Positions 46,984 to 55,852 of a stretch of 64,000 nucleotides of DNA are shown here, one piece after another (position 1 is the first letter of the stretch; the number at the start of each line of letters is the position of its first letter). The stretch is taken from the NCBI RefSeq assembly GCF_900112235.1, contig NZ_FOLH01000001.1, positions 372,001 to 436,000 on the forward strand. The letters are read 5' to 3'. A program made the translations under genes and the position numbers. This DNA is from Marinospirillum celere. Its GTDB lineage: Bacteria > Pseudomonadota > Gammaproteobacteria > Pseudomonadales > Halomonadaceae. Under the pieces are notes generated by a model, which saw only the letters and a program-made list of their open reading frames with translations, made no database searches and had not been told where the DNA came from.

Positions 46984-47778
46984 ATGAGGTTTCGACAGGC
47001 GTTGGTATCGGTAACCTTGAATCACTTACCAACTCATGAAGTAATTTCACTTGCCTTGGAAGCGGGTTTAGAGGGCATTGAATGGTCTGGTAGAAACCAC
47101 CTGCCTGTAGGTGATTTAAAGTCGGCAGCTTTTATACAACAGCAAATGAAGAAGGCTGGTTTGGCTGTTTTAGCCTATGGTTCCTACTTGCGCTTTAATG
47201 AGCCAGCTTTTGAACAAAATCAGCTTTGGCAGCGAACAATAGAAACAGCCCTTGCCTTGGGTGCACCTGCAATCCGAGTTTGGGCGGGGCAACAGGGGTC
47301 AGCATCAGTCAGTTTTGAAGAGCGGGTAGCTTTAGTTAACCGTGCGCAAGCCTTTGCAGATCTTGCTCAACATCAGGGGTTAGCGGTTTACTTCGAGTTC
47401 CATCGAAAAACACTGACAGATACACCTGAATCGGCACTTAATTTTCTTCATGAGATTGATCGCTCCAGTGTAAAGAGCTTATGGCAACCGCATGTTAATC
47501 TACCGTTAGAAGAGCAGCTACGCAGTTTGGAACTGATGTTGCCGCAGCTTGCTTACCTTCATTGCTTTTTTTGGGGGCTGAAAGGCTCCAAAGAGCGCTA
47601 TCCTTTACAAGAAGGGGGAGCTTTATGGCAGCCACTATTAGAGGCAGCTTTGCTTTACGGCCATAAAGACCTTGATCTTTGGGTAGCAATAGAGTTTGTC
47701 AAAGATGATAAAATCGAGCAGTTGCGAGAAGATGCAGCTTATTTGCAGCAGCTTCTTCATACACTAAATAGTAATTAA
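46984..47778 (+). CDS. Sugar phosphate isomerase/epimerase-like TIM-barrel protein
   Basis: 264 residues of the xylose-isomerase-like / AP endonuclease 2 superfamily: HEVISLALEAGLEGIEWSGR, AIRVWAGQQG, GLAVYFEFHRKT (metal-ligand Glu), LWQPHVNL, LHCFFWG, WVAIEFVKDD. Likely isomerase, epimerase or dehydratase for a small sugar or hydroxyacid. Directly coupled to the dehydrogenase gene upstream. Confidence 0.85.
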   Translation: MRFRQALVSVTLNHLPTHEVISLALEAGLEGIEWSGRNHLPVGDLKSAAFIQQQMKKAGLAVLAYGSYLRFNEPAFEQNQLWQRTIETALALGAPAIRVWAGQQGSASVSFEERVALVNRAQAFADLAQHQGLAVYFEFHRKTLTDTPESALNFLHEIDRSSVKSLWQPHVNLPLEEQLRSLELMLPQLAYLHCFFWGLKGSKERYPLQEGGALWQPLLEAALLYGHKDLDLWVAIEFVKDDKIEQLREDAAYLQQLLHTLNSN

Positions 47779-47790
47779 GGCTACTGCTTA

Positions 47791-48510
47791 ATGGAACTTC
47801 ATTTATTGCTGTTCGCTTTGCTAGTTATTTTCACGGGCAGCTTTATCCAGGGTGTTCTGGGTTATGGGGTCGCCCTTTTCAGTGCACCTTTGTTGTTTTT
47901 GATTAACCCTGCCTTTGTACCTGTGCCCTTGATTATTATCGGTGGTGTTCTGCCTTTGCTGGTTTTTTGGAGCAATCGCCAAGCCTTAGTGCGGCGTGAT
48001 TTATTGTTTGCTTACCCTGGTAGCTTGTTTGGTGTGATTTTGGCAGCTTTGCTGGTCGGTTTGCTTTCTGCAGAGGCTTGGCAGGTGGTTTTTGCCTTGT
48101 TGATTTTGCTGGCTGTCGGTTTAAGTTTACGCGCACTGCATTTTCAGCCTAGTTCCTCCGTAATTTTTGCTGGAAGCTTTGGGGCTGGCTTAATGGGTAC
48201 GCTAACTGGAGTAGGTGGTCCACCTCTGGGTTTGGCTTATCAGAATGCACACCCGTTTCGTGTTCGGGCCAGTCTTTCCGCTATTTTTATTCCGACCAGT
48301 ATTTTTTCTCTTCTTGCTTTGTCAGTCGCTGGGCGGGTGCAGGTCAGTGACTGGTTGTTGGCTTTTAGTTTGTTTCCTGCTGTTTTCTTGGGCTTCTGGT
48401 TATCCAGGCGTTTGGGCGCTAGAATCCCTGTTGCTTTGTTCCGCTACCTGACTTTGGGAATAGCCAGCTTGGCGGCTGTCTATACGCTTATCGCTGGGTT
48501 GTTTTTTTGA
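47791..48510 (+). CDS. TauE/SafE family permease
   Basis: 239 residues, eight or so membrane segments. Family motifs: GSFIQGVLGYGVALFSAPLLF, GTLTGVGGPPLGLAYQ (second GGxPPG repeat), and SAIFIPTSIFS. TauE/SafE proteins export sulphite, sulphoacetate or other organic anions. Here it follows the hydroxyacid dehydrogenase and TIM-barrel genes, so it may move their substrate or by-product. Confidence 0.9.
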   Translation: MELHLLLFALLVIFTGSFIQGVLGYGVALFSAPLLFLINPAFVPVPLIIIGGVLPLLVFWSNRQALVRRDLLFAYPGSLFGVILAALLVGLLSAEAWQVVFALLILLAVGLSLRALHFQPSSSVIFAGSFGAGLMGTLTGVGGPPLGLAYQNAHPFRVRASLSAIFIPTSIFSLLALSVAGRVQVSDWLLAFSLFPAVFLGFWLSRRLGARIPVALFRYLTLGIASLAAVYTLIAGLFF

Positions 48511-48535
48511 TCTGTTTTGGGAAGCAAACATCAGT

Positions 48536-49520
48536 ATGACAATTCTTGTGACCGGCGCTGCCGGTTTTATCGGTTCTGAGCTCTGCATGCGTTTACTGGA
48601 GCGGGGTGAAGTTCTGGTCGGTTTGGATAATCATAATGACTACTATGACCCGGCTCTGAAAGAAGCCCGTTTGGCGCGGCATTTAGCCCACCCTAACTAT
48701 ACCCATGTACGTCTGGATCTTGCTGACCGCACAGGTATGGAAGAGTTGTTTGCCAAGTACAAGCCCAAGCGTGTAGTGAACCTGGCTGCCCAGGCAGGGG
48801 TGCGCCATTCGATTGATAATCCCTTGGCTTATATCGACAGCAATGTGCTGGGTTTTGCCCACCTTCTGGAGGGTTGCCGTAATCAGGGTGTGGAGCATCT
48901 GGTGTATGCCAGTAGCTCTAGTGTGTACGGTGCTAACAAGACGATGCCTTTTTCAGTTCACCATAATGTGGACCGCCCACTGAGTATGTATGCGGCCAGT
49001 AAAAAGTCTAATGAACTCATGGCCCATGCCTATAGCCATCTCTATGGTTTGCCAACCACTGCGCTGCGCTTTTTTACCGTTTATGGCCCCCTTTAAATTC
49101 ACTCAGGCCATTTTGAAGGGTGAAACCATCAAGGTTTACAACTACGGCAAGCATCGTCGTGATTTTACTTATATTGATGATATTGTCGAAGGGGTTATCC
49201 GTGTGCTTGATCAGCCAGCACAAGCGAATCCCGACTGGGATGCATTTAACCCCGATTCAGCCACCAGTAGTGCCCCTTGGCGCGTGTATAACATCGGTGG
49301 TCATCGTCTGACCGGTCTGATGGATTTTATTGGTTCTCTGGAAAGTTCGCTTGGTATAACAGCAGAAAAGGAATTCTTACCGATGCAGCCCGGTGATGTA
49401 CCTGATACCTATGCAGATGTAGAGGATTTGGTGGCTGATTTTAACTATCAACCAAAGATTTCAGTTTCGGAAGTTGTCCAGCGCTTTGTAGCCTGGTACC
49501 GAGATTTTTATGGCGTATAG
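48536..49520 (+). pseudogene. UDP-glucuronate 4-epimerase, frameshifted by a 23-bp deletion
   Basis: Converts UDP-glucuronate to UDP-galacturonate; SDR fold. The first frame (48536-49096) gives 186 residues: LVTGAAGFIGSELC, NHNDYYDPALKEARL, NLAAQAGVRHSI, SSSSVYGANKTMPF, YAASKKSNELMAH, ending LRFFTVYGPL. The second frame gives FKFTQAILKGETIKVYNYGK, DFTYIDDIVEGV and so on to 49520. The missing part corresponds to WGRPDMA between them. The junction TATGGCCCC at 49082-49090 fits slippage between two 9-bp repeats. No product is expected unless repaired by frameshifting. Confidence 0.88.
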
Positions 49521-49545
49521 CTGATGAATTTTATGGAATATTTAG

Positions 49546-50088
49546 ATGGTAAATGACGAGCAAAATCTTCAGCAAGTTGATGCACAGGAAGAAGAGCTAG
49601 CGCGCTTGAAAGGCGAGATTGAACAGCTTAAGTTTGAGTTGACTGAATCCAGAGAGCAGCTGGCTAGGCAAGAGGCGGCTATTGAAGAAGCCAAAAAAGC
49701 TTTTGATCAACTGATTAGAAAATACCGTAATCTCTATGCGTCTAACTCCTGGAAAGTAACACGGCCACTGCGTTGGTTATCCGGCTTGGTAACCAAAAAG
49801 GGCAAAGAGCAGGTTACCGTTGAGGAGTTGGTGAATCAGGTTGCCTTAATTAAAGGGCTTGAGCAGCTACCTGTATTTGATCGCCAAAGGCCAGGTAAAG
49901 TTGGGCAGTTGCGTACCAAGCTGCTAACTCTGGGTTTTGAAGAAAAAGCTTCAGCAGATTTAGCCGAATTGGCGACTTCTAGCCAAGTTGTGCTGGAGCT
50001 CCTTTGGGCCGCTTGGGAGCTGGCTGTGTTTTATGCTAACGAGGCCAAGTTGAAACCTCTTTTTCTTGCAGATAAAAACTCAATATAA
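49546..50088 (+). CDS. Coiled-coil protein, truncated relative of a GT-associated protein
   Basis: 180 residues. Residues 1-60 form a coiled coil; then IRKYRNLYASNSWKVTRPLRWLSGLV, the same motif as the end of the gene at 35312; then a helical part (GFEEKASADLAEL to WAAWELAVFYANEAK) similar to the N-terminal region of the GT2 protein at 51252 (ASWALARRYFASGDYSNAL). It stops where helical repeats and a GT domain would follow. The same frame continues open for 31 codons after the stop (50089-50181). Probably a remnant. Confidence 0.6.
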   Translation: MVNDEQNLQQVDAQEEELARLKGEIEQLKFELTESREQLARQEAAIEEAKKAFDQLIRKYRNLYASNSWKVTRPLRWLSGLVTKKGKEQVTVEELVNQVALIKGLEQLPVFDRQRPGKVGQLRTKLLTLGFEEKASADLAELATSSQVVLELLWAAWELAVFYANEAKLKPLFLADKNSI

Positions 50089-50251
50089 AATTTTTTCTCT
50101 AATCTTGATAAATTTTTTAAAGATGGGTTGGATAGAAAAAATATTGATGACCTAAGAAATAAGCATCTTCTTAGAAAGCACTAATAATAAATAATTAAAG
50201 AGTACGCTTGATGGTTTTTCGGATTGGGATTAATTTTTGGATCTTTATTGC

Positions 50252-51259
50252 ATGAGACCTGAAGCATTTTATAGGAAGTATGTTTTTAACTCTTCTTTTA
50301 ATTCTTTTAATGAAAATATTTTCCACCTTTCTGGGTATATTGCTGCATCTGGATATCTTGGTATTAAAATTTCAATAAAATCGGATAAACGTTTTTTTTA
50401 TAAAAATGATGTCGTAATAGGTTGTTATGATGAAATGCATACTAGTCTTGTAAGTAATTCTGCTGTCCGTCTATGTAAGAATAAAAAGAAAACAATAAAT
50501 GCATTGAATATAAAAAGTGTGGCTGTTCCATTGAGCCATCAGTTTTGTAGTGTCTTTGGTTATAAAAAAGCTCTGAAATTTGCTAAAGCTTCCGGCTCTT
50601 TGGTTATGAAGCCAGCTAACGCTCGTGCTGGTCAGGGTATTTCGACTCAATTTTCCTGGCAGGATGACAGCTTTAAAGCGGCTTGGTTAAAAGCTAAGGC
50701 TGCTACGACGAATCGTCGTATTTTGCTTGAAGAAAAGCTGGAAGGCTTGGATGTGCGTGCAATTGTGGTTGGTGGTCAATTTGTCTGCGCAGTTACCAGG
50801 CTTCCTGCTTATGTCGTGGGCGATGGTAGCTCTACAGTTGCAGAGCTGGTTGAACAAAAGAACGCCTTTAGAAAGCAAAATAAAGCCCATGCTCGGCACC
50901 CTTTAAAACTGGAATATTATTCGATTGATCCTTCATTGGTGCCCGCTGCTGACCATTTTTTACAGTTGACAGAAATTTCCAATGTCCACTTGGGTGGTGA
51001 AGCCGTTGATGTGACGAACCTTTTGCCCAGTGCTTTGAGGGAGCTGGCTGAAGCGGCTGCTGATGCAATACCTGGCTTGGGTGTGGTTGGTGTGGATATG
51101 ATAGCTACGGATTTTGAGGGTGGTGTTGCCAAGGTCATTGAATTGAATACAGCTTGTAATTTCATGATTCACCAGGCTCCTTTGTATGGTCAGCCCCGTT
51201 ATCCTGCTGAGCAGGTGCTTAAGTGTATGTTGCGTCAAGCAGGTTTAGCGAATGAATAA
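50252..51259 (+). CDS. ATP-grasp ligase, RimK/cyanophycin-synthetase-like
   Basis: 335 residues from the ATG at 50252; a TTG at 50237 is also in frame and neither has a good ribosome site. ATP-grasp signatures: SGSLVMKPANARAGQGIST, RILLEEKLEGLDVRAIVVGG, GDGSSTVAELVEQ (cyanophycin-synthetase type), VVGVDMIATDFEGG, KVIELNTACNFMIH. Would ligate an amino acid or similar to a carboxylate. A 14-codon frame (50211-50255) with AAAGAG overlaps the ATG as ATGA, which suggests either translational coupling or a frameshifted true N-terminus. Confidence 0.82.
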   Translation: MRPEAFYRKYVFNSSFNSFNENIFHLSGYIAASGYLGIKISIKSDKRFFYKNDVVIGCYDEMHTSLVSNSAVRLCKNKKKTINALNIKSVAVPLSHQFCSVFGYKKALKFAKASGSLVMKPANARAGQGISTQFSWQDDSFKAAWLKAKAATTNRRILLEEKLEGLDVRAIVVGGQFVCAVTRLPAYVVGDGSSTVAELVEQKNAFRKQNKAHARHPLKLEYYSIDPSLVPAADHFLQLTEISNVHLGGEAVDVTNLLPSALRELAEAAADAIPGLGVVGVDMIATDFEGGVAKVIELNTACNFMIHQAPLYGQPRYPAEQVLKCMLRQAGLANE

Positions 51260-53129
51260 TCCTTTGTTTGTTGTTCTTTATAGTCTTGAAAAAGGCTTGG
51301 CGTGGCTGCTTAAAAGTCGTTTGCGCTTTATCTTGCTCTGGTTTTTCAGATTGGTCTTTTGGGTGAGGAGTTTTTTACCCGGCCGCAGAAAAATCCCCTT
51401 AGGCCGACTGCCCAGTGATTTTAATTATGAGTTTTCAGCTAATGCTTGGTTTGCTGGCTCCACAAAAGGCCAGACTTCAGTTCAAGAATTGGAACTAAAG
51501 CTTTGGTCTGGTTTTTCTGTAGTTGCTGAAGAGAAGCTCAAACTTGTTACAGCTAGTTTGTATGGTTCGGTTGTTGAAAGGGGGGAGGCAAGCTGGGCCT
51601 TGGCAAGACGTTACTTTGCTTCCGGTGATTACTCTAACGCTCTTAGGTTTCTTGAACAGGCCGCTTGGCTGCAACCTGTCCGTCTGTTTTTTTCTGGCTA
51701 TCTGATTTTGCGCTTTGAAACCCTGTTGAAATTGAAGTGTCTGAATGCTGCTAGAGATTTATTGTTGGAAGCCGAGCAGCAGGGCGTGACCTCCAATGAC
51801 CTTCTGCTTGCCTGGTCAAATTGGCACTTTGTATCTGATGGCTTAGATACTGAACAGCGACTGGAGCCTATCAACCGCATCCTTACAGAGGCAGGCCTAC
51901 TGCCGATAAGCCTTAAAGACGAAACCCAACCGCTTAAGCTTGCTAACCTGAGTGGTGTGGCTGCTGACTCTGGTTTAGCTGCTGGCCCTAAGGTAAGTGT
52001 GTTGATACCCGTTTATAATGCAGCTTCAACTCTGGCTGTTGCGGTTGAGGGATTGCTAAATCAAACGTGGCAAAATCTTGAGATTTTGTTGGTTGATGAT
52101 GTCAGTACCGATGCCAGTCGTTTGGTGATGCTTTCTCTTGCAGAGCAGGACTCCCGTATTCACCTTTTACAGCATACCGACAATAAAGGTGCTTATGGTG
52201 CACGTTTGACAGCACTGGATGCCGCAACGGGTGATTTTATTACAGTGCATGATGCGGACGACTGGTCTCATCCGCAGAAAATTGAGTTGCAGGTGAAGGC
52301 ACTCTTGGAACGCCCTGGCTTGAAAGCCTGTATGAGTTCCTGGTGTCGAACAACTGAAGATTTGTATGTACTGCCTATAGGTGCCATTCCTGGAAAAGGC
52401 TATCAACGGCAAAATGAGTCATCGTTGATGTTCCGGCGATCTCTTGTTTCTGAGTTGGGACGTTGGGACCAGGTAAGAGCAGGTGCAGATACTGAATTCA
52501 TTTGGCGTGTTCAGGCGCACTATGGTGAAGAAACCGTTGATGTTGTCTTACCCGAGGTTCCTCTGAGCTTTTCCTTAAGCCAGCCTGACTCCTTGACCCA
52601 GACTGGGCCAACCCATGTGCGCACGATTTTTTTTGGGACTCGGCAGGTTTACCGGGAGTCTCAGAAGTATATCCATAAAAATCTATCTGATTTCTTCGGT
52701 AACTTTTTGGATAGAGAGAGAACAACAAGCTATTTCTATGCCCCTCAGCGTTTGCGTGGTGACTCGACTTTAGCCGTTGATGTATTGTATGTTGCTGACT
52801 TTACAAAATATTCACCAAACTCCGAACAACAGTTGGAAAGGATTCTAGGTGATCTTCAAAAAATGAGGGTGGCTGTGTTCAACTGGAAATATTTTTCGAC
52901 ACCTGCTTCGGCTGGTTTGCTTGATGACTACTTGCGCTCTGCTATTGAAGGTCAGCTGGAAATAGCTACGGCTGATGATGTTGTGGAAGCTAAGTCAGTT
53001 GTCTTTCTTGATTCAGCAGTGTTGGAGCAGGCCTTGGATCGCTTACCCCTAGTCCATTGTAAAGAATGGACACCACCCCATGCCTACGCTGCCTGGAAGA
53101 CTACTGGTGATGCTGAGGCGCGTTCTTAA
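51252..53129 (+). CDS. GT2 glycosyltransferase with N-terminal helical repeats
   Basis: 625 residues. An N-terminal hydrophobic stretch, then TPR-like helices (about 100-200: ASWALARRYFASGDYSNALRFL), then the GT-A domain from about 240: KVSVLIPVYNAASTL, LLVDDVSTDAS, DFITVHDADDWSHP, GADTEFIWRV. A further C-terminal part of about 120 residues is unrecognised. Starts inside the last codons of the ATP-grasp gene (8-base overlap), so the two are probably translated together. Confidence 0.85.
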   Translation: MNNPLFVVLYSLEKGLAWLLKSRLRFILLWFFRLVFWVRSFLPGRRKIPLGRLPSDFNYEFSANAWFAGSTKGQTSVQELELKLWSGFSVVAEEKLKLVTASLYGSVVERGEASWALARRYFASGDYSNALRFLEQAAWLQPVRLFFSGYLILRFETLLKLKCLNAARDLLLEAEQQGVTSNDLLLAWSNWHFVSDGLDTEQRLEPINRILTEAGLLPISLKDETQPLKLANLSGVAADSGLAAGPKVSVLIPVYNAASTLAVAVEGLLNQTWQNLEILLVDDVSTDASRLVMLSLAEQDSRIHLLQHTDNKGAYGARLTALDAATGDFITVHDADDWSHPQKIELQVKALLERPGLKACMSSWCRTTEDLYVLPIGAIPGKGYQRQNESSLMFRRSLVSELGRWDQVRAGADTEFIWRVQAHYGEETVDVVLPEVPLSFSLSQPDSLTQTGPTHVRTIFFGTRQVYRESQKYIHKNLSDFFGNFLDRERTTSYFYAPQRLRGDSTLAVDVLYVADFTKYSPNSEQQLERILGDLQKMRVAVFNWKYFSTPASAGLLDDYLRSAIEGQLEIATADDVVEAKSVVFLDSAVLEQALDRLPLVHCKEWTPPHAYAAWKTTGDAEARS

Positions 53130-53132
53130 ATC

Positions 53133-54065
53133 ATGTTGAAAATGCAAAGGCTTCTTTCTTCTTTGTTGGGAAAAGAGCAAGCGTGTCAGCAGCCAGCTAG
53201 CAGTAAAAATGCGGAAAAAGCCGCTATTGGTCGTTTGCATGAGAATAATTATTTTGTTGATCCCTCTTTCCGGTTGCTGATGGGCTTGCGTAACTCTCGC
53301 AATAAGCTGGCTAAAGCTGGTCCTGAGTGGCGTTTGAACCGTAAGGATAAGGCTTTTAGGTATATCCGTAATCAGGGTTTTGTGCATCCGGAAGTTTTTC
53401 AAGCTCGATGTAAGCTGAATGATCTGAAATTTTTCAGCCGAGGCGTTATCAAGCCTCATTTGGGTGCTAATGCCCGTGGTGTTTATTTGGTTTTTTCACC
53501 CGAGCGTATTTTTCACCCGGCTAGTCAGTCTTGGCTGAGTTCTTGGGATGCATTAATAAAGGCTTTGAGGGATGATCTTGCCACTAACCGGGTTAGGAAG
53601 GATCTGTGGTCTGTTGAGGAACTGATTACAGAGGATGAAGCGGGTGAAGTTCCGGGTCGTGATCTTAAGTTTTACTGTTTTTATGGTCAGGTAGGCCTGG
53701 TTTTGGAAGTGCAGCGGTTTCAGGGCCTTGCTTACTGCGAGTGGGATTCCCAAGGGCAGTTTCTGAATACAGGTAAGTATCAAGATCAACGATTTTTAGG
53801 TAGGGGCTTTACAGAAGCGCAGAAGCAGATTGCTGAACGCTTAAGTGAAACAATTCCTGCACCCTTTATGCGGATTGATTTTATCTGCAGTGCTAAGCAT
53901 TCTGATGGCATGGTTTTTGGTGAGTTTACACCACGCCCTGGTAATTTGTATAAATTTGACTCTGAATCAGACAAGATGTTGGGTGAGTTTTATTTAAAAG
54001 CAGAACGTCGGCTGGAAATTGATTTTTTACGTCAAAAGAAATTTGCTAAGGTTTTTGTTAAATGA
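53133..54065 (+). CDS. TupA-like ATP-grasp protein 2
   Basis: 310 residues. Same ATP-grasp type as 43561: FFSRGVIKPHLGANARGVYL, LWSVEELIT, GRDLKFYCFYGQVGLVLEV, PFMRIDFICSAKHSDG, MVFGEFTPRPGN. TupA in alkaliphilic Bacillus makes the polyglutamate part of teichuronopeptide on glucuronic acid. Three bases after the GT2 stop and four bases overlapping the next gene. Differs from copy 1 in N-terminal part and in base composition, so the two copies had different histories. Confidence 0.82.
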   Translation: MLKMQRLLSSLLGKEQACQQPASSKNAEKAAIGRLHENNYFVDPSFRLLMGLRNSRNKLAKAGPEWRLNRKDKAFRYIRNQGFVHPEVFQARCKLNDLKFFSRGVIKPHLGANARGVYLVFSPERIFHPASQSWLSSWDALIKALRDDLATNRVRKDLWSVEELITEDEAGEVPGRDLKFYCFYGQVGLVLEVQRFQGLAYCEWDSQGQFLNTGKYQDQRFLGRGFTEAQKQIAERLSETIPAPFMRIDFICSAKHSDGMVFGEFTPRPGNLYKFDSESDKMLGEFYLKAERRLEIDFLRQKKFAKVFVK

Positions 54066-55852
54066 ATCTTGTTAGTGCTAACCATAATTTCTGGCTTTGG
54101 TTCTGGAAAATTTTCTGGGTTTTTTTTAAGAGCGCACCCTTCTTTTCTTTTTTTGTTATCCTTTTTTCAATTTCAGCCAAGTTCACGCGAATGTTGGCTT
54201 TTATGCTACCCCTGAAGGTTATACTTCTGGTAGGTACGCCCGGTATTCCTCGCTATTTCAGATTTTTTATAGAACCAGAAGATAAGATGCAGTGGGTTAT
54301 GTATCTTATTGTGGGTGCTATTGCTTGTTATCTCTTAACCTTGGTTTTTAATTTTTTTATCAAAATTTTGTCTCGCAAAGCGGGTGGCGGGATCTTTGAT
54401 CAGGCCAATGAAATTGCTTTGGTGAGTGCGCAGGAAGATCAGGCAGGTGGTTACTATAGCCGTGTCTGCCGCATTTTTGCCAATGGCCTGTTTGTTTTGC
54501 TTGTTCTGGCTCTTTTCTATTTTGTGAATACGCTGCTTCTTTATACTTTGTTAGCAGCTATTTCTATTCAAGGTGCTCTTTCAACTCTTTTTCTTTTGGG
54601 GTCTGAAGAACTTAATCCTAACCCTATTAAGAAATTCATCCTGGAGAAAAGGCGAAGCTACCTTGAAAGTCTATTGGCATTTAACTTTTTTGGTGGTTTT
54701 TTTGTCATTCTTTACCCTTATCTAGTGGGTGAGGGTGGAAATATACTTTTTGCGATCATTAGTTTTTTATTATTAAGGCAGCTTTTGGGTAGCTTAACAG
54801 CAGTGATTAATTCGGCTGTCGTTCTTTCAGCTGAAAAACACAAAATTAATGCTTTTGTGTTCCGGGAGTTTCAACTAGCCCACAAAGAAAAAAAATCCAC
54901 TTTAGCCTTGTTCGATGCTTTTTCTAAGACGAGACGTACAGAAACTCTAGAAGAGGTTTTTTCTTTATCTGCTCCTTCTTGTCAGTTACGCGATGTGGAA
55001 TGGAGGGATTCTACTCTGCCTGGTGTGACTCAGTTGGTTGTCAAAGCCAGCAGCGATGAGCAGTCGGCTTTTTATTTAGAGAACGTTTTTACTGCTAAAA
55101 ACAAGCACCACCTTGATAATGAGGAATACTTGTTTGAGCAATTGCAACGTAAGCGTTTATGGGCACCTGAGCTGATTGCCCGTTACCCAGTGAATAATTT
55201 TGAGTGTCAGGTGGTGGATTATGGTTCAGGCCTGACTTTGGGTTCGTCTTTCAACCGCTTCCAGGTAAAGATTTTTTCTCATCTGTGGGGGCTGCATTTG
55301 CCTGAGTCGTTAGTGCTTGCTTACCGCGCTTCTCACAAGCTGTTGCATGAGCGTTTGACGAAGGAATTTTTTGAAAGAGTGCAGATTGCTGTAGATTCTG
55401 AAGAGGAAGAACAAATATTTTCTGCCTTTTTGGGGAGTTTGGACGTTGTTTATTCTGAGGTTGAGTCCTTGCCGGTTGTTTTGATCAATCCTGATGTGAA
55501 TGCGACGAACTTAGTTTGGAAAGCGGGTAAGGGTGACCAAGAGGAGCTGGAAAATATTTTGATTACTTCTTGGGCGCGGTGGAAGCTGGAGCCCCTGGGA
55601 GTGGGCTTTCCCCGGTTGAATGCTAAGCAGACTAGTCAGCTTTTGGATACACTGGCAGTTTCCTTATCACAAGATCAAGCTAATCTACCGGTGAAGGTTA
55701 AGCTGGTGCAACACTTGGCTAATTTGGAATCTTCTGTGAGCAAGATGAAGTTCAAGGCAGCCTTGGGGCAGATGACTAAAATTTTGGAAATATTTGAAGC
55801 TATGAATCACGAGAAGGTTGAAGATGTGGGTGTCGTCGATGCCCAAACCTGA
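54062..55852 (+). CDS. Membrane protein with ABC-like helices and a kinase-like C-terminal domain
   Basis: 596 residues. Residues about 1-260: six hydrophobic segments with an arrangement like an ABC exporter membrane domain (LAFMLPLKVILLVGTPGIPRYF), but no ATPase domain. Residues about 300-520: resembles aminoglycoside-phosphotransferase-like kinases (YLFEQLQRKRLWAPELIARY, LPVVLINPDVNATNLVW, WARWKLEPLGVGFPR). The catalytic HxDxxxxN reads NPDVNATN and the metal Asp position reads ITSW, so it is probably a pseudokinase. Function unknown; the only multi-spanning candidate for glycan transport among the assembly genes. Confidence 0.65.
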   Translation: MNLVSANHNFWLWFWKIFWVFFKSAPFFSFFVILFSISAKFTRMLAFMLPLKVILLVGTPGIPRYFRFFIEPEDKMQWVMYLIVGAIACYLLTLVFNFFIKILSRKAGGGIFDQANEIALVSAQEDQAGGYYSRVCRIFANGLFVLLVLALFYFVNTLLLYTLLAAISIQGALSTLFLLGSEELNPNPIKKFILEKRRSYLESLLAFNFFGGFFVILYPYLVGEGGNILFAIISFLLLRQLLGSLTAVINSAVVLSAEKHKINAFVFREFQLAHKEKKSTLALFDAFSKTRRTETLEEVFSLSAPSCQLRDVEWRDSTLPGVTQLVVKASSDEQSAFYLENVFTAKNKHHLDNEEYLFEQLQRKRLWAPELIARYPVNNFECQVVDYGSGLTLGSSFNRFQVKIFSHLWGLHLPESLVLAYRASHKLLHERLTKEFFERVQIAVDSEEEEQIFSAFLGSLDVVYSEVESLPVVLINPDVNATNLVWKAGKGDQEELENILITSWARWKLEPLGVGFPRLNAKQTSQLLDTLAVSLSQDQANLPVKVKLVQHLANLESSVSKMKFKAALGQMTKILEIFEAMNHEKVEDVGVVDAQT

